Part shown: positions 1 through 8,330 of the stretch, one piece after another | How positions within the stretch are numbered: position 1 is the first letter of the stretch | Layout: every line of letters starts with the position of its first letter | Assembly: GCF_000242635.2 (NCBI RefSeq) | Contig: NC_017770.1 | Span: 1,240,001-1,304,000, forward strand | Length of the DNA stretch: 64,000 bases | Reading direction: 5' to 3' | From: Solitalea canadensis DSM 3403 | Lineage (GTDB): Bacteria > Bacteroidota > Bacteroidia > Sphingobacteriales > Sphingobacteriaceae | The notes under the pieces: generated by a model | What the model saw: only the letters and a program-made list of their open reading frames with translations | Databases searched by the model: none | Told to the model about the DNA's origin: nothing | Made by a program: the position numbers and the translations under genes

Positions 1-1
1 T

Positions 2-91
2 GAACCAACAATGGACGGAACGGCTTCATTAATTTATCTATTTGCATCAAAAGAATATGGATCACCGGAGGTATCCAAAAGAAAAAAGTAA
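2..91 (+). CDS. C-terminal end of a GH9-type glycosidase (5' part outside window)
   Basis: The frame starting at base 2 is open from the window edge to TAA at 89-91. It reads EPTMDGTASLIYLFASKEYG and ends in a basic KRKK tail. The EPTMDGTASL stretch resembles, from memory, the end of the catalytic domain of Bacteroidota GH9 glycosidases that carry a C-terminal NodB domain. Only about 29 codons are visible, so the family call leans on the NodB domain that follows in the -1 frame. The TAA directly follows an A_AAA_AAG heptamer, so this protein either stops here or continues into the deacetylase by frameshifting. Confidence 0.5.
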   Translation, partial: EPTMDGTASLIYLFASKEYGSPEVSKRKK

Positions 92-110
92 TTATTGATG
101 CTCAGGGAGC
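67..110 (+). promoter_or_regulatory. Candidate -1 ribosomal frameshift site
   Basis: In the GH9 frame the codons AGA AAA AAG TAA contain the slippery heptamer A_AAA_AAG at 82-88, correctly phased, with the stop directly after it. GGAGG lies at 67-71, ten bases upstream, like the internal Shine-Dalgarno stimulator of E. coli dnaX. A small hairpin (GCTC, AGG loop, GAGC) lies at 100-110. A -1 slip continues into the deacetylase frame at GTA, 88-90. A chance one-base deletion in an A-run, or a sequencing error, is the alternative. Confidence 0.45.
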
Positions 111-786
111 TATTATTAAAGGCGACACTTCAGCAGCTAAAATTGCATTAGTATTTACCGGTGATGAATTTGCCGACGGAGGAACTGTTATTCAAACAGC
201 TCTTCGCAGGCAAAAATGTAAAGCATCCTTCTTTTTTACCGGACGATTTTATCGCAATCCTGAGTTTGGCTCATTGGTTAAAAGGTTGAAAGCAAATGGG
301 CATTATTTAGGTTCGCACTCTGATGCGCATTTATTGTATTGCGACTGGAAGAAAAGGGACAGCTTGCTGGTTAGCAAAGAGCAGTTTATTGCAGACCTTA
401 ATAAGAGTTTTGCAACGATGGACTCATTGGGGATTGATAAAAATAAGGCCCTTTATTATTTACCTCCCTATGAATGGTATAATAAAACTATAGCCAATTG
501 GACACATGAACAGGGGTTAACGTTGATTAACTTTTCTCCCGGAACAAGGTCAGCAGCAGATTATACCTGGCCACAACTCGGCAAACAGTACCAAACTGCT
601 GATAAAATTTATAAGTCAATAATGGATAAAGAAAAAGTGGATGGTTTAAATGGTTTTATCCTCTTGTTACATGTTGGAACTGATAGTAGAAGAACAGATA
701 AGTTTTATGATCTGCTTGAAAAGCTGATTTTGGAGTTGAAAAACAAAAACTATCAATTCGTTTGCATTGATGAGTTACTCAATTAA
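88..786 (+). CDS. NodB-like polysaccharide deacetylase domain, in the -1 frame of the GH9 ORF
   Basis: This frame encodes a NodB-type carbohydrate esterase domain, which usually removes N-acetyl groups from glycans using a metal. Visible motifs are LVFTGDEFADGG (variant of TFDDGP; second Asp is Glu), the metal-binding pair in SHSDAH, LPPYEW, and LLLHVG near the end. The first possible start in frame is TTG at 274, which lies downstream of the first catalytic motif, and no ATG, GTG or TTG occurs between 88 and 274. An independently initiated complete domain is therefore unlikely, so it was probably made as the C-terminal part of the GH9 protein. It could be a pseudogene fragment if the frame break is a mutation. 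The protein ends in CIDELLN. Confidence 0.7.
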   Translation, partial: VIIDAQGAIIKGDTSAAKIALVFTGDEFADGGTVIQTALRRQKCKASFFFTGRFYRNPEFGSLVKRLKANGHYLGSHSDAHLLYCDWKKRDSLLVSKEQFIADLNKSFATMDSLGIDKNKALYYLPPYEWYNKTIANWTHEQGLTLINFSPGTRSAADYTWPQLGKQYQTADKIYKSIMDKEKVDGLNGFILLLHVGTDSRRTDKFYDLLEKLILELKNKNYQFVCIDELLN

Positions 787-787
787 G

Positions 788-898
788 TGCGGTTTTGTGC
801 ATTTTTTAATTTGCAAGTAGGAGTGTTTTTTTACCATTTTTTCATAAAACTTCAAGCTAACTTGCGGTTTTGTGCATATTTATTCCAATAGTGTGCAT
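788..898 (+). promoter_or_regulatory. Repeated putative operator TGCGGTTTTGTGCAT ahead of the MurNAc operon
   Basis: The 15-mer TGCGGTTTTGTGCAT occurs identically at 788-802 and 863-877. A partial third copy, TGTGCAT, lies at 892-898. All are in the 206-bp gap between the deacetylase stop and the next start at 993. No gene is visible in the gap. Repeated identical words ahead of an operon suggest a regulator-binding region; the DeoR-type protein encoded at 12207-12950 is one possible ligand, which is inference only. Confidence 0.4.
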
Positions 899-992
899 GA
901 AAACAAAATAAAGTTTTTATTTTAGGGAGCTCAAATGTTATAGAATCTGAAGCAAATGCAAGAGTTTGCGTTTTTTTAATAGTATAAGTATT

Positions 993-2855
993 ATGAATTT
1001 CAGAAAGTGTATTTCCCTGTTATTGGTATTAACAGCATTAAATGTTGCATGTTTCGGTCAAAATGCGTTTAAGTTTGCATTTGTAACCGACACTCATGTT
1101 GGTAATGGAACAGGTGCAGATGACCTGCGTCGTACTGTACAAGATATTAATGCTAATCCTTCTTTAGCTTTTGTAGTCGTAACCGGTGATGTTACTGAGT
1201 TTGGTGCCGACCATGAATTAAAACTTGCTAAGCAAATACTAGATAGCCTTAATAAAAAATACTATGTGATTCCTGGTAATCATGATGCCAATTGGTCAGA
1301 GAGTGGAAGTAACACTTTTAAAACCGTTTTTGGTGCTGAAACATTTTCATTTATTCACGAAGGTTATTTATTCGCCGCAACAAGTTCAGGTCCAAATATG
1401 AGAATGAGCCCAGGACAAATTCCTCGCGAAAATGTTGTATGGCTTGATTCTGTACTTAAAAACATGAAAAATGCCGAAATGCCTGTAATCTATCTGAACC
1501 ATTATCCACAAGACGATGGTCAGAATAACTGGTATGAGGCCATTAACCGTCTTAAGAAAAGAAATACGCAGTTAATCCTGTGTGGTCACGGACATAATAA
1601 TCATAAATACAATTTTGAGAATATCCCGGGTGTAATGGGCCGTTCTAACCTCCGTGCAAAAGACAGTATTGGCGGTTATAATGTGGTAACCATTAAGGAC
1701 GGAATTGCAACTTTCGAAGAAAGAAAACCAATAGTACAAACTCAAAAACAATGGCTGGAGGTTCCATTGGTTAATCATCACTTCAGCAAAGATACCACTC
1801 GATTTCCTCGTCCTTCTTTCGCTGTAAATTCAACCAATAGTGGATTGAAAGTAGTTTGGGAGTTCCAGGATAGGAGTGATGTCGGTGCAGGAATCGCAGT
1901 TACTAAAGATCTCTTGATCGCAGTAAATACCAGTGGCGACATTTATGCATTAAATAAGAAAACCGGTAAAGTAAAATGGACTTTTACCAGCAATGGTAAA
2001 ATATACTCTACTCCAGCAGTTGAAGGCAATTATTTAGTGGTAGGTTCTTCAAATCATAAGATCTATGGACTGAATGTGACTACCGGAAAACTGATCTGGA
2101 CAGTGCAGGCTGAAAAGGCTGTTGTGGCTTCGCCGGTTATAAAAGATCAGGTGGCTTATATCGGAGCTTCTGACGGACATTTCAGAGCCATTGATATCAA
2201 GACCGGAAATGTTGTTTGGGATTTTGACCAGGTTAAAGGATTTGTGGTTACAAAACCATTGATCTATGACGGTAAAATCTATTTTGGGTGTTGGGCTAAC
2301 GATTTTTACGCCCTGGATCTAAAAACAGGTCAACAAGTGTGGAAATGGAACAATGGTGCTACTAACCGGATGTTTTCGCCTGCTGCATGTTATCCTGTAG
2401 CTACCGGCGGTAGAGTGTTTATTGTTGCTCCTGATCGATACATGACTTCATTAAATTCAACTACAGGTGAAGTTATCTGGAGAAAGCAAATGAAAGATGT
2501 ACGCGCTCGTGAATCGATGGGCCTTTCAAAAGACAGCTCATTGGTTTACATCAAAACAATGGATGGTCAATTATATGGAGTTTCAACCAAAGCTGATTCA
2601 ATGGAAATTAGTTGGAAATCGGCATTACAGTTACCTTATGAATTGGCACCATCTGCAATTGTTGAGAATAACAACATTGTTTATGTGCCAAGTCATTCCG
2701 GAACGGCTTATGCAGTTGACAGAAACTCTGGTGCTGTTTTATGGCAGTACAAAGTGTCTAATTCATTAGTCAATACTATTACCCCTATAGATGATAAAAA
2801 GGCCATTGTAAGTACAATGGACGGTAAAATTACCTGTCTTGAATATACACGATAG
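993..2855 (+). CDS. Exported metallophosphoesterase fused to a PQQ/BamB-type beta-propeller
   Basis: This is a 620-residue exported protein with two domains. Residues 1-23 form a signal peptide (hydrophobic LLLVLTALNVACFG). Residues 25-265 are a calcineurin-like metallophosphoesterase with DTH, GDVTE, GNHD, NHYP and GHGHN motifs in order, so all metal ligands are present. Residues 285-620 contain repeats of the form YALNKKTGKVKWTF, GLNVTTGKLIWTV, AIDIKTGNVVWDF and ALDLKTGQQVWKW, typical of PQQ-like or BamB propeller blades. I start at ATG 993 because it sits directly before the signal peptide; TTG at 966 would add nine residues. It is 21 bp upstream of the NagZ-AmiE fusion gene and is probably co-transcribed. 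The substrate is unknown; the propeller may bind a wall or membrane partner. Confidence 0.8.
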   Translation: MNFRKCISLLLVLTALNVACFGQNAFKFAFVTDTHVGNGTGADDLRRTVQDINANPSLAFVVVTGDVTEFGADHELKLAKQILDSLNKKYYVIPGNHDANWSESGSNTFKTVFGAETFSFIHEGYLFAATSSGPNMRMSPGQIPRENVVWLDSVLKNMKNAEMPVIYLNHYPQDDGQNNWYEAINRLKKRNTQLILCGHGHNNHKYNFENIPGVMGRSNLRAKDSIGGYNVVTIKDGIATFEERKPIVQTQKQWLEVPLVNHHFSKDTTRFPRPSFAVNSTNSGLKVVWEFQDRSDVGAGIAVTKDLLIAVNTSGDIYALNKKTGKVKWTFTSNGKIYSTPAVEGNYLVVGSSNHKIYGLNVTTGKLIWTVQAEKAVVASPVIKDQVAYIGASDGHFRAIDIKTGNVVWDFDQVKGFVVTKPLIYDGKIYFGCWANDFYALDLKTGQQVWKWNNGATNRMFSPAACYPVATGGRVFIVAPDRYMTSLNSTTGEVIWRKQMKDVRARESMGLSKDSSLVYIKTMDGQLYGVSTKADSMEISWKSALQLPYELAPSAIVENNNIVYVPSHSGTAYAVDRNSGAVLWQYKVSNSLVNTITPIDDKKAIVSTMDGKITCLEYTR

Positions 2856-2876
2856 GATAAAAATCTTTAAAGTCAA

Positions 2877-5846
2877 ATGAATAACAGGTTTGTGAAGCAG
2901 TTAATATTGGTTGTATTAATTTGTGTTTCAACTGCTGCCTCCGGGCAGCAGTTTCTTCAACCTTCTGCAGGTGCAAAACATTGGACAGACAGTATTTTCA
3001 AACGTCTTTCTAAAAAGGAAAAAATTGCACAATTGTTTGTATTGCGAGCTTCTGAACGAAAAGGTAATGAGGCAGTTTTTTATGAAGAAGACATTAACAA
3101 GTATATCCGCAAGTATAATGTAGGTTCTGTTTGCTTGTTTCAGGGAACTTCGGAGCAACAAGCTGAATTCCTGAACAGAATACAAGCAAAAGCGGCTACT
3201 CCATTGATGGTATGTGTTGATGGGGAAACCGGTGTAGGAATGCGTTTTTCGGATGTTAAACCCTTTCCAGACCAGCTTACCATTGGGGCGGTTTCAGATG
3301 CTGCCATTAGCTATAAAGTTGGTAAAGCAATCGGTGAACAGTGTAAGCGTGTAGGAATTCATGTCAATTATGCACCTGTTGTCGACATCAATAATAATCC
3401 AAAAAATCCGGTGATCAATTTCCGGTCATTTGGAGAAGATAAATATAAGGTAGCATTACTGGGCACCCAGTTAATGAAAGGGATGCAAGACGAGGGGGTA
3501 ATGGCCTGTGCGAAACATTTTCCCGGACATGGTGATGTGGCGGTAGATTCACATTTTGACCTGCCTGTTATCAACAAATCAATCCAACAATTAGATTCTT
3601 TAGAACTGTATCCGTTTAAGCAACTTATTGCTCAGGGGGTAGGGAGTGTAATGGTTGCGCACCTTTTCATTCCTGCGATAGACACCACAACTAATCAGGC
3701 CACTTCATTATCAAAAAAGAATGTGACGGGCTTGTTGAGAAATGAACTTGGATTTAAAGGGTTAACTTTTACTGATGCCCTTGAAATGAAAGGTGTTGCC
3801 AAATTTTACCCTCAAGGACAAGCTTCGGTTCAGTCATTGATAGCCGGAAATGATATGTTGTGTTTGCCGGGTGATATTAAAAGAAGTATTAAAACCATTC
3901 GTAAATCAATTCGTCAGGGAAAATTAAGCTGGGTAGAGGTAAACGAAAAGGTTAACAAGGTTTTACTTGCAAAATATAATCTTGGATTAGATACACTGAA
4001 ACCATTAAAAGTCGAAGGTATCTCTGCCGACTTAAACTCGCAGGTGAGTACTCTTAAAAAAGAAGTTTATTTAAATGCAATTACGTTATTAAGTCTTCAA
4101 AAGCCTTCCTTATTGCCACTTGCAAAAGACAAAAAAGTAGCATTTGTAGGAGTTGGAATCAATGCTGAAAACAACTTTGCAAAACAATTAAAGGCAGAGT
4201 ACAATGCTGATTGCTTCTATTTTGATAATAAAGTAGAAGCTGATCAGGCCGCGAAAATCATTGCAAGTGTAAAAGCTGGTTATGATGTGGTAATTGTTGG
4301 TCTACATCAATATAAAAAGTATCCGGCAAATAATTTTGGAGTTAGTGCAGCCTCATTGGATCTGGTTCAACAGTTACAAAAGGAAGATAATACGATCAGT
4401 TTTGTATTCGGAAATCCTTACATGATTGCTAACATGAACGGTGCGGCAAACTTGGTAGCCTGTTACGAAGACGATAGCTTGATGCACCAGGTTGCTGTAG
4501 ATTTGTTAAAAGGATCTATTGCGGCCAAAGGAAAATTGCCTGTAACGGTTTCTCCTAAATATCCTTATGGTAGCGGTATTACGGGTAACTATTATTTTCC
4601 AGTTACTACAGCTGAAGCAGCCGGTTTAAACGGAATCACTCTTCAAAAAATCGATTCAATTGCTGCTAATGCTATTCAACAAGGAGCTACTCCAGGATGT
4701 GTGGTATTGGTTGCCAGAAATGGTAAAGTAGGTTTTCTGAAAGCTTACGGGCATATGAATTATGATGGGAAAGAAAAAGTAACTACAGAAACAGTATATG
4801 ATCTTGCTTCAGTAACTAAAATAACTGCTACTACAATGGCAGTTATGAAATTATATGAGGAAGGAAAATTAGATCTTGACAAACCTGTGGGTACTTATGT
4901 TCCATGGGTACGTGGTACGGATAAAGAAAACTTGAAAATCAGAGATATCTTGTTGCATCAGGCAGGACTTGTTGCATTTATCCCTTTTTATAAAGAAACA
5001 ATTGATGCGAACGGTAAACCAAAACCGGGTTATTACAGTACAACACCTGACGATACTTACAGCGTGCGCGTTGCTGATAAAATGTACATGCGTAAAAGCT
5101 ATATTGATACACTTTATAGCAGAATAGCCAAAAGTAAGTTAGGTCCGCATGGTAAATACATTTACAGTGATAATGATTTTATTTTCTTAGGAAAGATTGT
5201 TGAGCACGTTAGCGGTCAATCATTGAATGATTATGTACGTAATACATTCTATCTGCCGTTACACATGATGAGCACAACTTTTAAACCGCTGGAACACGGT
5301 GCAATTGAGAATATAGCACCAACAGAAAATGAAAAATATTTCCGCCTACAACAGATCCGGGGCGATGTTCACGATCCGGGTGCTGCAATGTTTGGTGGAG
5401 TAGCAGGGCATGCTGGTTTGTTTAGTAATGCATATGACCTGGCTCAGATCTACCAGTTATTATTGAATGGTGGTGAGTTAAATGGTATTCGTTTGTTTAA
5501 AAAATCTACTATCGATTACTTTACTGCTTATCATAGCGATATCAGTCGTCGGGGATTAGGTTTTGATAAACCTGAAAAAGAAAATGCAACAAGTAAGAGT
5601 CCTTATCCGTCATTAAGCGCATCGCCTTTAACCTATGGCCATACAGGTTTTACAGGTATCTGCGTATGGGTAGATCCTAAATTTGATTTAATATACATTT
5701 TCCTTTCAAATAGGGTTTGTCCGGATGGAGATAATAATAAGCTCGGAAAACTAAATGTTCGTCCGGATATTCAGGAGGTTATTTATAAGGCATTGACCAA
5801 TAAGGTTGAAAATACAATTAATAAAGGAGAGAAGGTAAATCAGTAA
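2877..5846 (+). CDS. GH3 beta-N-acetylglucosaminidase (NagZ-like) fused to a serine beta-lactamase-fold (AmiE-like) domain
   Basis: A 989-residue exported protein (signal peptide 1-24, cut near AASGQQ). Residues 30-370 are a GH3 domain with the NagZ signature KHFPGHGD near residue 213 (His/Asp acid-base loop) and the nucleophile Asp in FTDALEMKGV near 299. Residues 400-570 resemble the GH3 C-terminal domain. Residues 590-970 are a beta-lactamase/PBP-like serine hydrolase with SVTK (Ser near 644), YSDND near 763 and GHTG near 921. In Bacillus subtilis separate NagZ and AmiE proteins strip GlcNAc and the stem peptide from muropeptides, and AmiE belongs to this serine hydrolase family. The fusion would give MurNAc outside the cytoplasm, fitting murQ directly downstream. 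The amidase role is inferred; esterase or D-peptidase activity is possible. Confidence 0.88.
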   Translation: MNNRFVKQLILVVLICVSTAASGQQFLQPSAGAKHWTDSIFKRLSKKEKIAQLFVLRASERKGNEAVFYEEDINKYIRKYNVGSVCLFQGTSEQQAEFLNRIQAKAATPLMVCVDGETGVGMRFSDVKPFPDQLTIGAVSDAAISYKVGKAIGEQCKRVGIHVNYAPVVDINNNPKNPVINFRSFGEDKYKVALLGTQLMKGMQDEGVMACAKHFPGHGDVAVDSHFDLPVINKSIQQLDSLELYPFKQLIAQGVGSVMVAHLFIPAIDTTTNQATSLSKKNVTGLLRNELGFKGLTFTDALEMKGVAKFYPQGQASVQSLIAGNDMLCLPGDIKRSIKTIRKSIRQGKLSWVEVNEKVNKVLLAKYNLGLDTLKPLKVEGISADLNSQVSTLKKEVYLNAITLLSLQKPSLLPLAKDKKVAFVGVGINAENNFAKQLKAEYNADCFYFDNKVEADQAAKIIASVKAGYDVVIVGLHQYKKYPANNFGVSAASLDLVQQLQKEDNTISFVFGNPYMIANMNGAANLVACYEDDSLMHQVAVDLLKGSIAAKGKLPVTVSPKYPYGSGITGNYYFPVTTAEAAGLNGITLQKIDSIAANAIQQGATPGCVVLVARNGKVGFLKAYGHMNYDGKEKVTTETVYDLASVTKITATTMAVMKLYEEGKLDLDKPVGTYVPWVRGTDKENLKIRDILLHQAGLVAFIPFYKETIDANGKPKPGYYSTTPDDTYSVRVADKMYMRKSYIDTLYSRIAKSKLGPHGKYIYSDNDFIFLGKIVEHVSGQSLNDYVRNTFYLPLHMMSTTFKPLEHGAIENIAPTENEKYFRLQQIRGDVHDPGAAMFGGVAGHAGLFSNAYDLAQIYQLLLNGGELNGIRLFKKSTIDYFTAYHSDISRRGLGFDKPEKENATSKSPYPSLSASPLTYGHTGFTGICVWVDPKFDLIYIFLSNRVCPDGDNNKLGKLNVRPDIQEVIYKALTNKVENTINKGEKVNQ

Positions 5847-5911
5847 TCAATAACTGGTGTCACAATCAGTTAAATCAGCTGTTTATGGGTGTAATCACAA
5901 AAACTAGAGTA

Positions 5912-6715
5912 ATGGAAATAACAACAGAGAAAGATTCGAACTATAATAATCTTGAAAAAATGACCATGAAAGAACTCATGGAAAACATTAACAAGGAAGA
6001 TAAAACTGTTCCAAATGCTGTTGAATTAGCAATACCGCAAATAGAAAAACTGGCAACCGTCATTACAGAAAAAATGCTGAATGGTGGTCGTTTATTTTAT
6101 ATTGGAGCTGGTACAAGTGGTCGTTTAGGTGTTCTGGATGCATCAGAATGTCCTCCAACGTTTGGAGTACCCTTTGATTTGGTAATCGGAATTATTGCAG
6201 GAGGAGATGTGGCTATTCGGAAAGCAGTGGAATTTGCTGAAGATAATATTGAGCAAGCATGGATAGATTTGCAACAATATGACATTAATGACCAGGATGT
6301 GGTTGTTGGAATTGCTGCATCGGGTACTACACCTTATGTAATTGGTGGTTTAGAAAAAGCAAATGAAGCGGGTATTATTACCGGTTGTATCGTTTGCAAT
6401 TCGGGAAGTCCGGTGGCTGCTGTAGCCCAATATCCGGTTGAAGTGGTTGTAGGTCCGGAGTTTGTTTCGGGTTCAACACGCATGAAATCAGGTACTGCCC
6501 AAAAGTTAGTACTAAACATGATCAGTACCTCTGTAATGATCAAATTAGGCAGGGTAAAAGGCAACAAAATGGTCGACATGCAGTTCACCAACCAAAAATT
6601 ATATAACCGTGGTGTACTCATCATAATGAAAGAAACCGGAGTTGATAAACAAACTGCCTCTGAATTGTTGGAAAGATACGGTAGCGTTCGCCAGGCAGTA
6701 GAAGCAGCAAGTTAA
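5912..6715 (+). CDS. murQ: N-acetylmuramic acid 6-phosphate etherase
   Basis: A 267-residue SIS-fold cytoplasmic enzyme that cleaves the lactyl ether of MurNAc-6-phosphate, giving GlcNAc-6-phosphate and D-lactate. The diagnostic stretch YIGAGTSGRLGVLDASECPP and the later GPEFVSGSTRMKSGTAQK segment are typical MurQ motifs. The length is slightly under the 298 residues of E. coli MurQ, mostly through a shorter C-terminus. I prefer ATG at 5912 (MEITTEKDSNYNNLEKM), matching the usual start of Bacteroidota homologues, over ATG at 5885. It lies 65 bp after the NagZ-AmiE fusion and 36 bp before the transporter, so it is probably in one operon. Confidence 0.95.
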   Translation: MEITTEKDSNYNNLEKMTMKELMENINKEDKTVPNAVELAIPQIEKLATVITEKMLNGGRLFYIGAGTSGRLGVLDASECPPTFGVPFDLVIGIIAGGDVAIRKAVEFAEDNIEQAWIDLQQYDINDQDVVVGIAASGTTPYVIGGLEKANEAGIITGCIVCNSGSPVAAVAQYPVEVVVGPEFVSGSTRMKSGTAQKLVLNMISTSVMIKLGRVKGNKMVDMQFTNQKLYNRGVLIIMKETGVDKQTASELLERYGSVRQAVEAAS

Positions 6716-6751
6716 GTTAGAAATTATTGATTAAGTCAGTACCAAACCATT

Positions 6752-8266
6752 ATGTCGTCATTAGCTTTACTATCGTTTTTAATAGGCTACTTTGCCCTGT
6801 TAATAGTTATATCTTATGTAACCTCAAAAGGTTCATCAGATAATGAAACATTCTTTATTGCCAACAGAAATTCGAAGTGGTATTTTGTTGCCTTCGGAAT
6901 GATAGGTACCGCATTGTCGGGTGTAACATTCATTTCCGTTCCAGGAGCCGTACAAAATAGCAGTTTTGGTTATTTTCAGTTTGTTTTAGGTAATGCGGTG
7001 GGTTTCATTCTTGTTGCAACTGTATTGCTTCCGCTTTACTATCGCCTTAATCTTATTTCAATTTATACCTACCTCGAAAAGCGATTTGGTTTTTGGAGTT
7101 ATAAGTCGGGAGCAATGATTTTCCTGATTTCAAGGGTAATAGGTTCTGCATTTCGCTTGTACCTGGTGGTTATTGTACTACAAAAGTTCATTTTTGATGC
7201 ATGGAATGTTCCTTTTGCCATAACCGTTATTATTTGTTTGCTCTTAATTTGGTCTTATACCTTTAAGGGAGGATTAAAAACGATTATTATTACGGATACT
7301 CTACAAACAGTTTTCATGCTATTGTCGGTAGTTTTATCCATTTACTTTATTGCAACGAGCCTCGATTTGAACATCGTTCAAACGTTCGAAACTGTCAAAA
7401 ATAGTTCCTACTCAAAAATGTTCTTCTGGGAAGATTTCTTTGGAAGTAAGAACCATTTTATAAAGCAGTTTATGGGCGGTATGTTTGTTACCGTTGCAAT
7501 GGTAGGTCTTGATCAGGATTTGATGCAGAAAAATTTAAGCTGTAAAAACATAGGAGAAGCACAAAAGAATATGCTCACTTTTACTAGTGTATTTGTAATC
7601 ATGAATGTCTTTTTCTTAAGTGTTGGCGCATTATTGTATGCATTTGCTGGAGCTAATAATATCGATGTTAAATCTTTAGGAACACCTGATCATTTGTTCC
7701 CTGAAATCGCCCTTAATCATTTGGGTATATTTCCGGCAATCATATTTATGCTAGGATTAACAGCGGCAACATTTGCCACTACCGATTCAGCCTTAACTGC
7801 ATTAACCACTTCTTTTTGTGTCGACTTCCTGAACTTTTCTAAAAAAGAAAACCAGGCAGACGCCAAACTTGTAAGAACTCGTCATGGAGTGCATATTGGT
7901 TTTTCTTTTGTGATGTTATTGGTTGTTATTGGCTTTAAAATAATTAATGATGATTCAGTAGTTAACGCTATTTTTAAAGCTGCCGGGTATACTTATGGCC
8001 CATTACTGGGATTGTTTGCTTTTGGAATGATCACTAAAATGCAGATCAAGGATAAGCTAGTTCCTTATATTTGTGTTGCATCTCCAATACTTTCATTTAT
8101 AATTGATAAAAACTCATTATCATGGTTTGGATATACCATTGGATTTGAGTTAATTGTAGTTAATGCATTGATTACTTATCTGTTGTTGTTGATCTCTGCT
8201 AAACTTGTTAACCAACAAGATCATCAGACTGCTGCTGTTGCGAGCGAAAAGGTTGAAGTACAATAA
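6752..8266 (+). CDS. Sodium:solute symporter (SSS family), probable MurNAc or amino-sugar transporter
   Basis: A 504-residue polytopic membrane protein with about 13 hydrophobic segments and the SSS-family layout. The N-terminus has NETFFIANRNSKW before the first conserved segments, and the interior has GLDQDLMQKNLSCK and ATFATTDSALTALTTSF. In Tannerella forsythia an SSS-type protein (MurT) imports unphosphorylated MurNAc and is encoded with a kinase (MurK) and MurQ. Its position right after murQ makes the same role likely here. Substrate assignment is by context; sialic acid, GlcNAc or another sugar cannot be excluded. A sugar kinase is not seen next to it. Confidence 0.85.
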   Translation: MSSLALLSFLIGYFALLIVISYVTSKGSSDNETFFIANRNSKWYFVAFGMIGTALSGVTFISVPGAVQNSSFGYFQFVLGNAVGFILVATVLLPLYYRLNLISIYTYLEKRFGFWSYKSGAMIFLISRVIGSAFRLYLVVIVLQKFIFDAWNVPFAITVIICLLLIWSYTFKGGLKTIIITDTLQTVFMLLSVVLSIYFIATSLDLNIVQTFETVKNSSYSKMFFWEDFFGSKNHFIKQFMGGMFVTVAMVGLDQDLMQKNLSCKNIGEAQKNMLTFTSVFVIMNVFFLSVGALLYAFAGANNIDVKSLGTPDHLFPEIALNHLGIFPAIIFMLGLTAATFATTDSALTALTTSFCVDFLNFSKKENQADAKLVRTRHGVHIGFSFVMLLVVIGFKIINDDSVVNAIFKAAGYTYGPLLGLFAFGMITKMQIKDKLVPYICVASPILSFIIDKNSLSWFGYTIGFELIVVNALITYLLLLISAKLVNQQDHQTAAVASEKVEVQ

Positions 8267-8276
8267 TCGGTGTTGC

Positions 8277-8288
8277 CTATCGCGATAG
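8277..8288 (+). repeat. 12-bp perfect palindrome CTATCGCGATAG
   Basis: A perfect palindrome between the transporter stop and the start of the lactate dehydrogenase-like gene. It could be a protein-binding site or a scar. The gap is too short and lacks a T-run, so it does not look like a terminator. Confidence 0.3.
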
Positions 8289-8330
8289 CTTTCGTGATTG
8301 AAATTAATCGATGTAATCAAAAAAGAAATT

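Noticed and set aside
274-786. Independent deacetylase gene starting at TTG 274
   Set aside because: This start would remove the first catalytic motif (TGDE), which is encoded in the same frame upstream. The frameshift or broken-gene view fits better.
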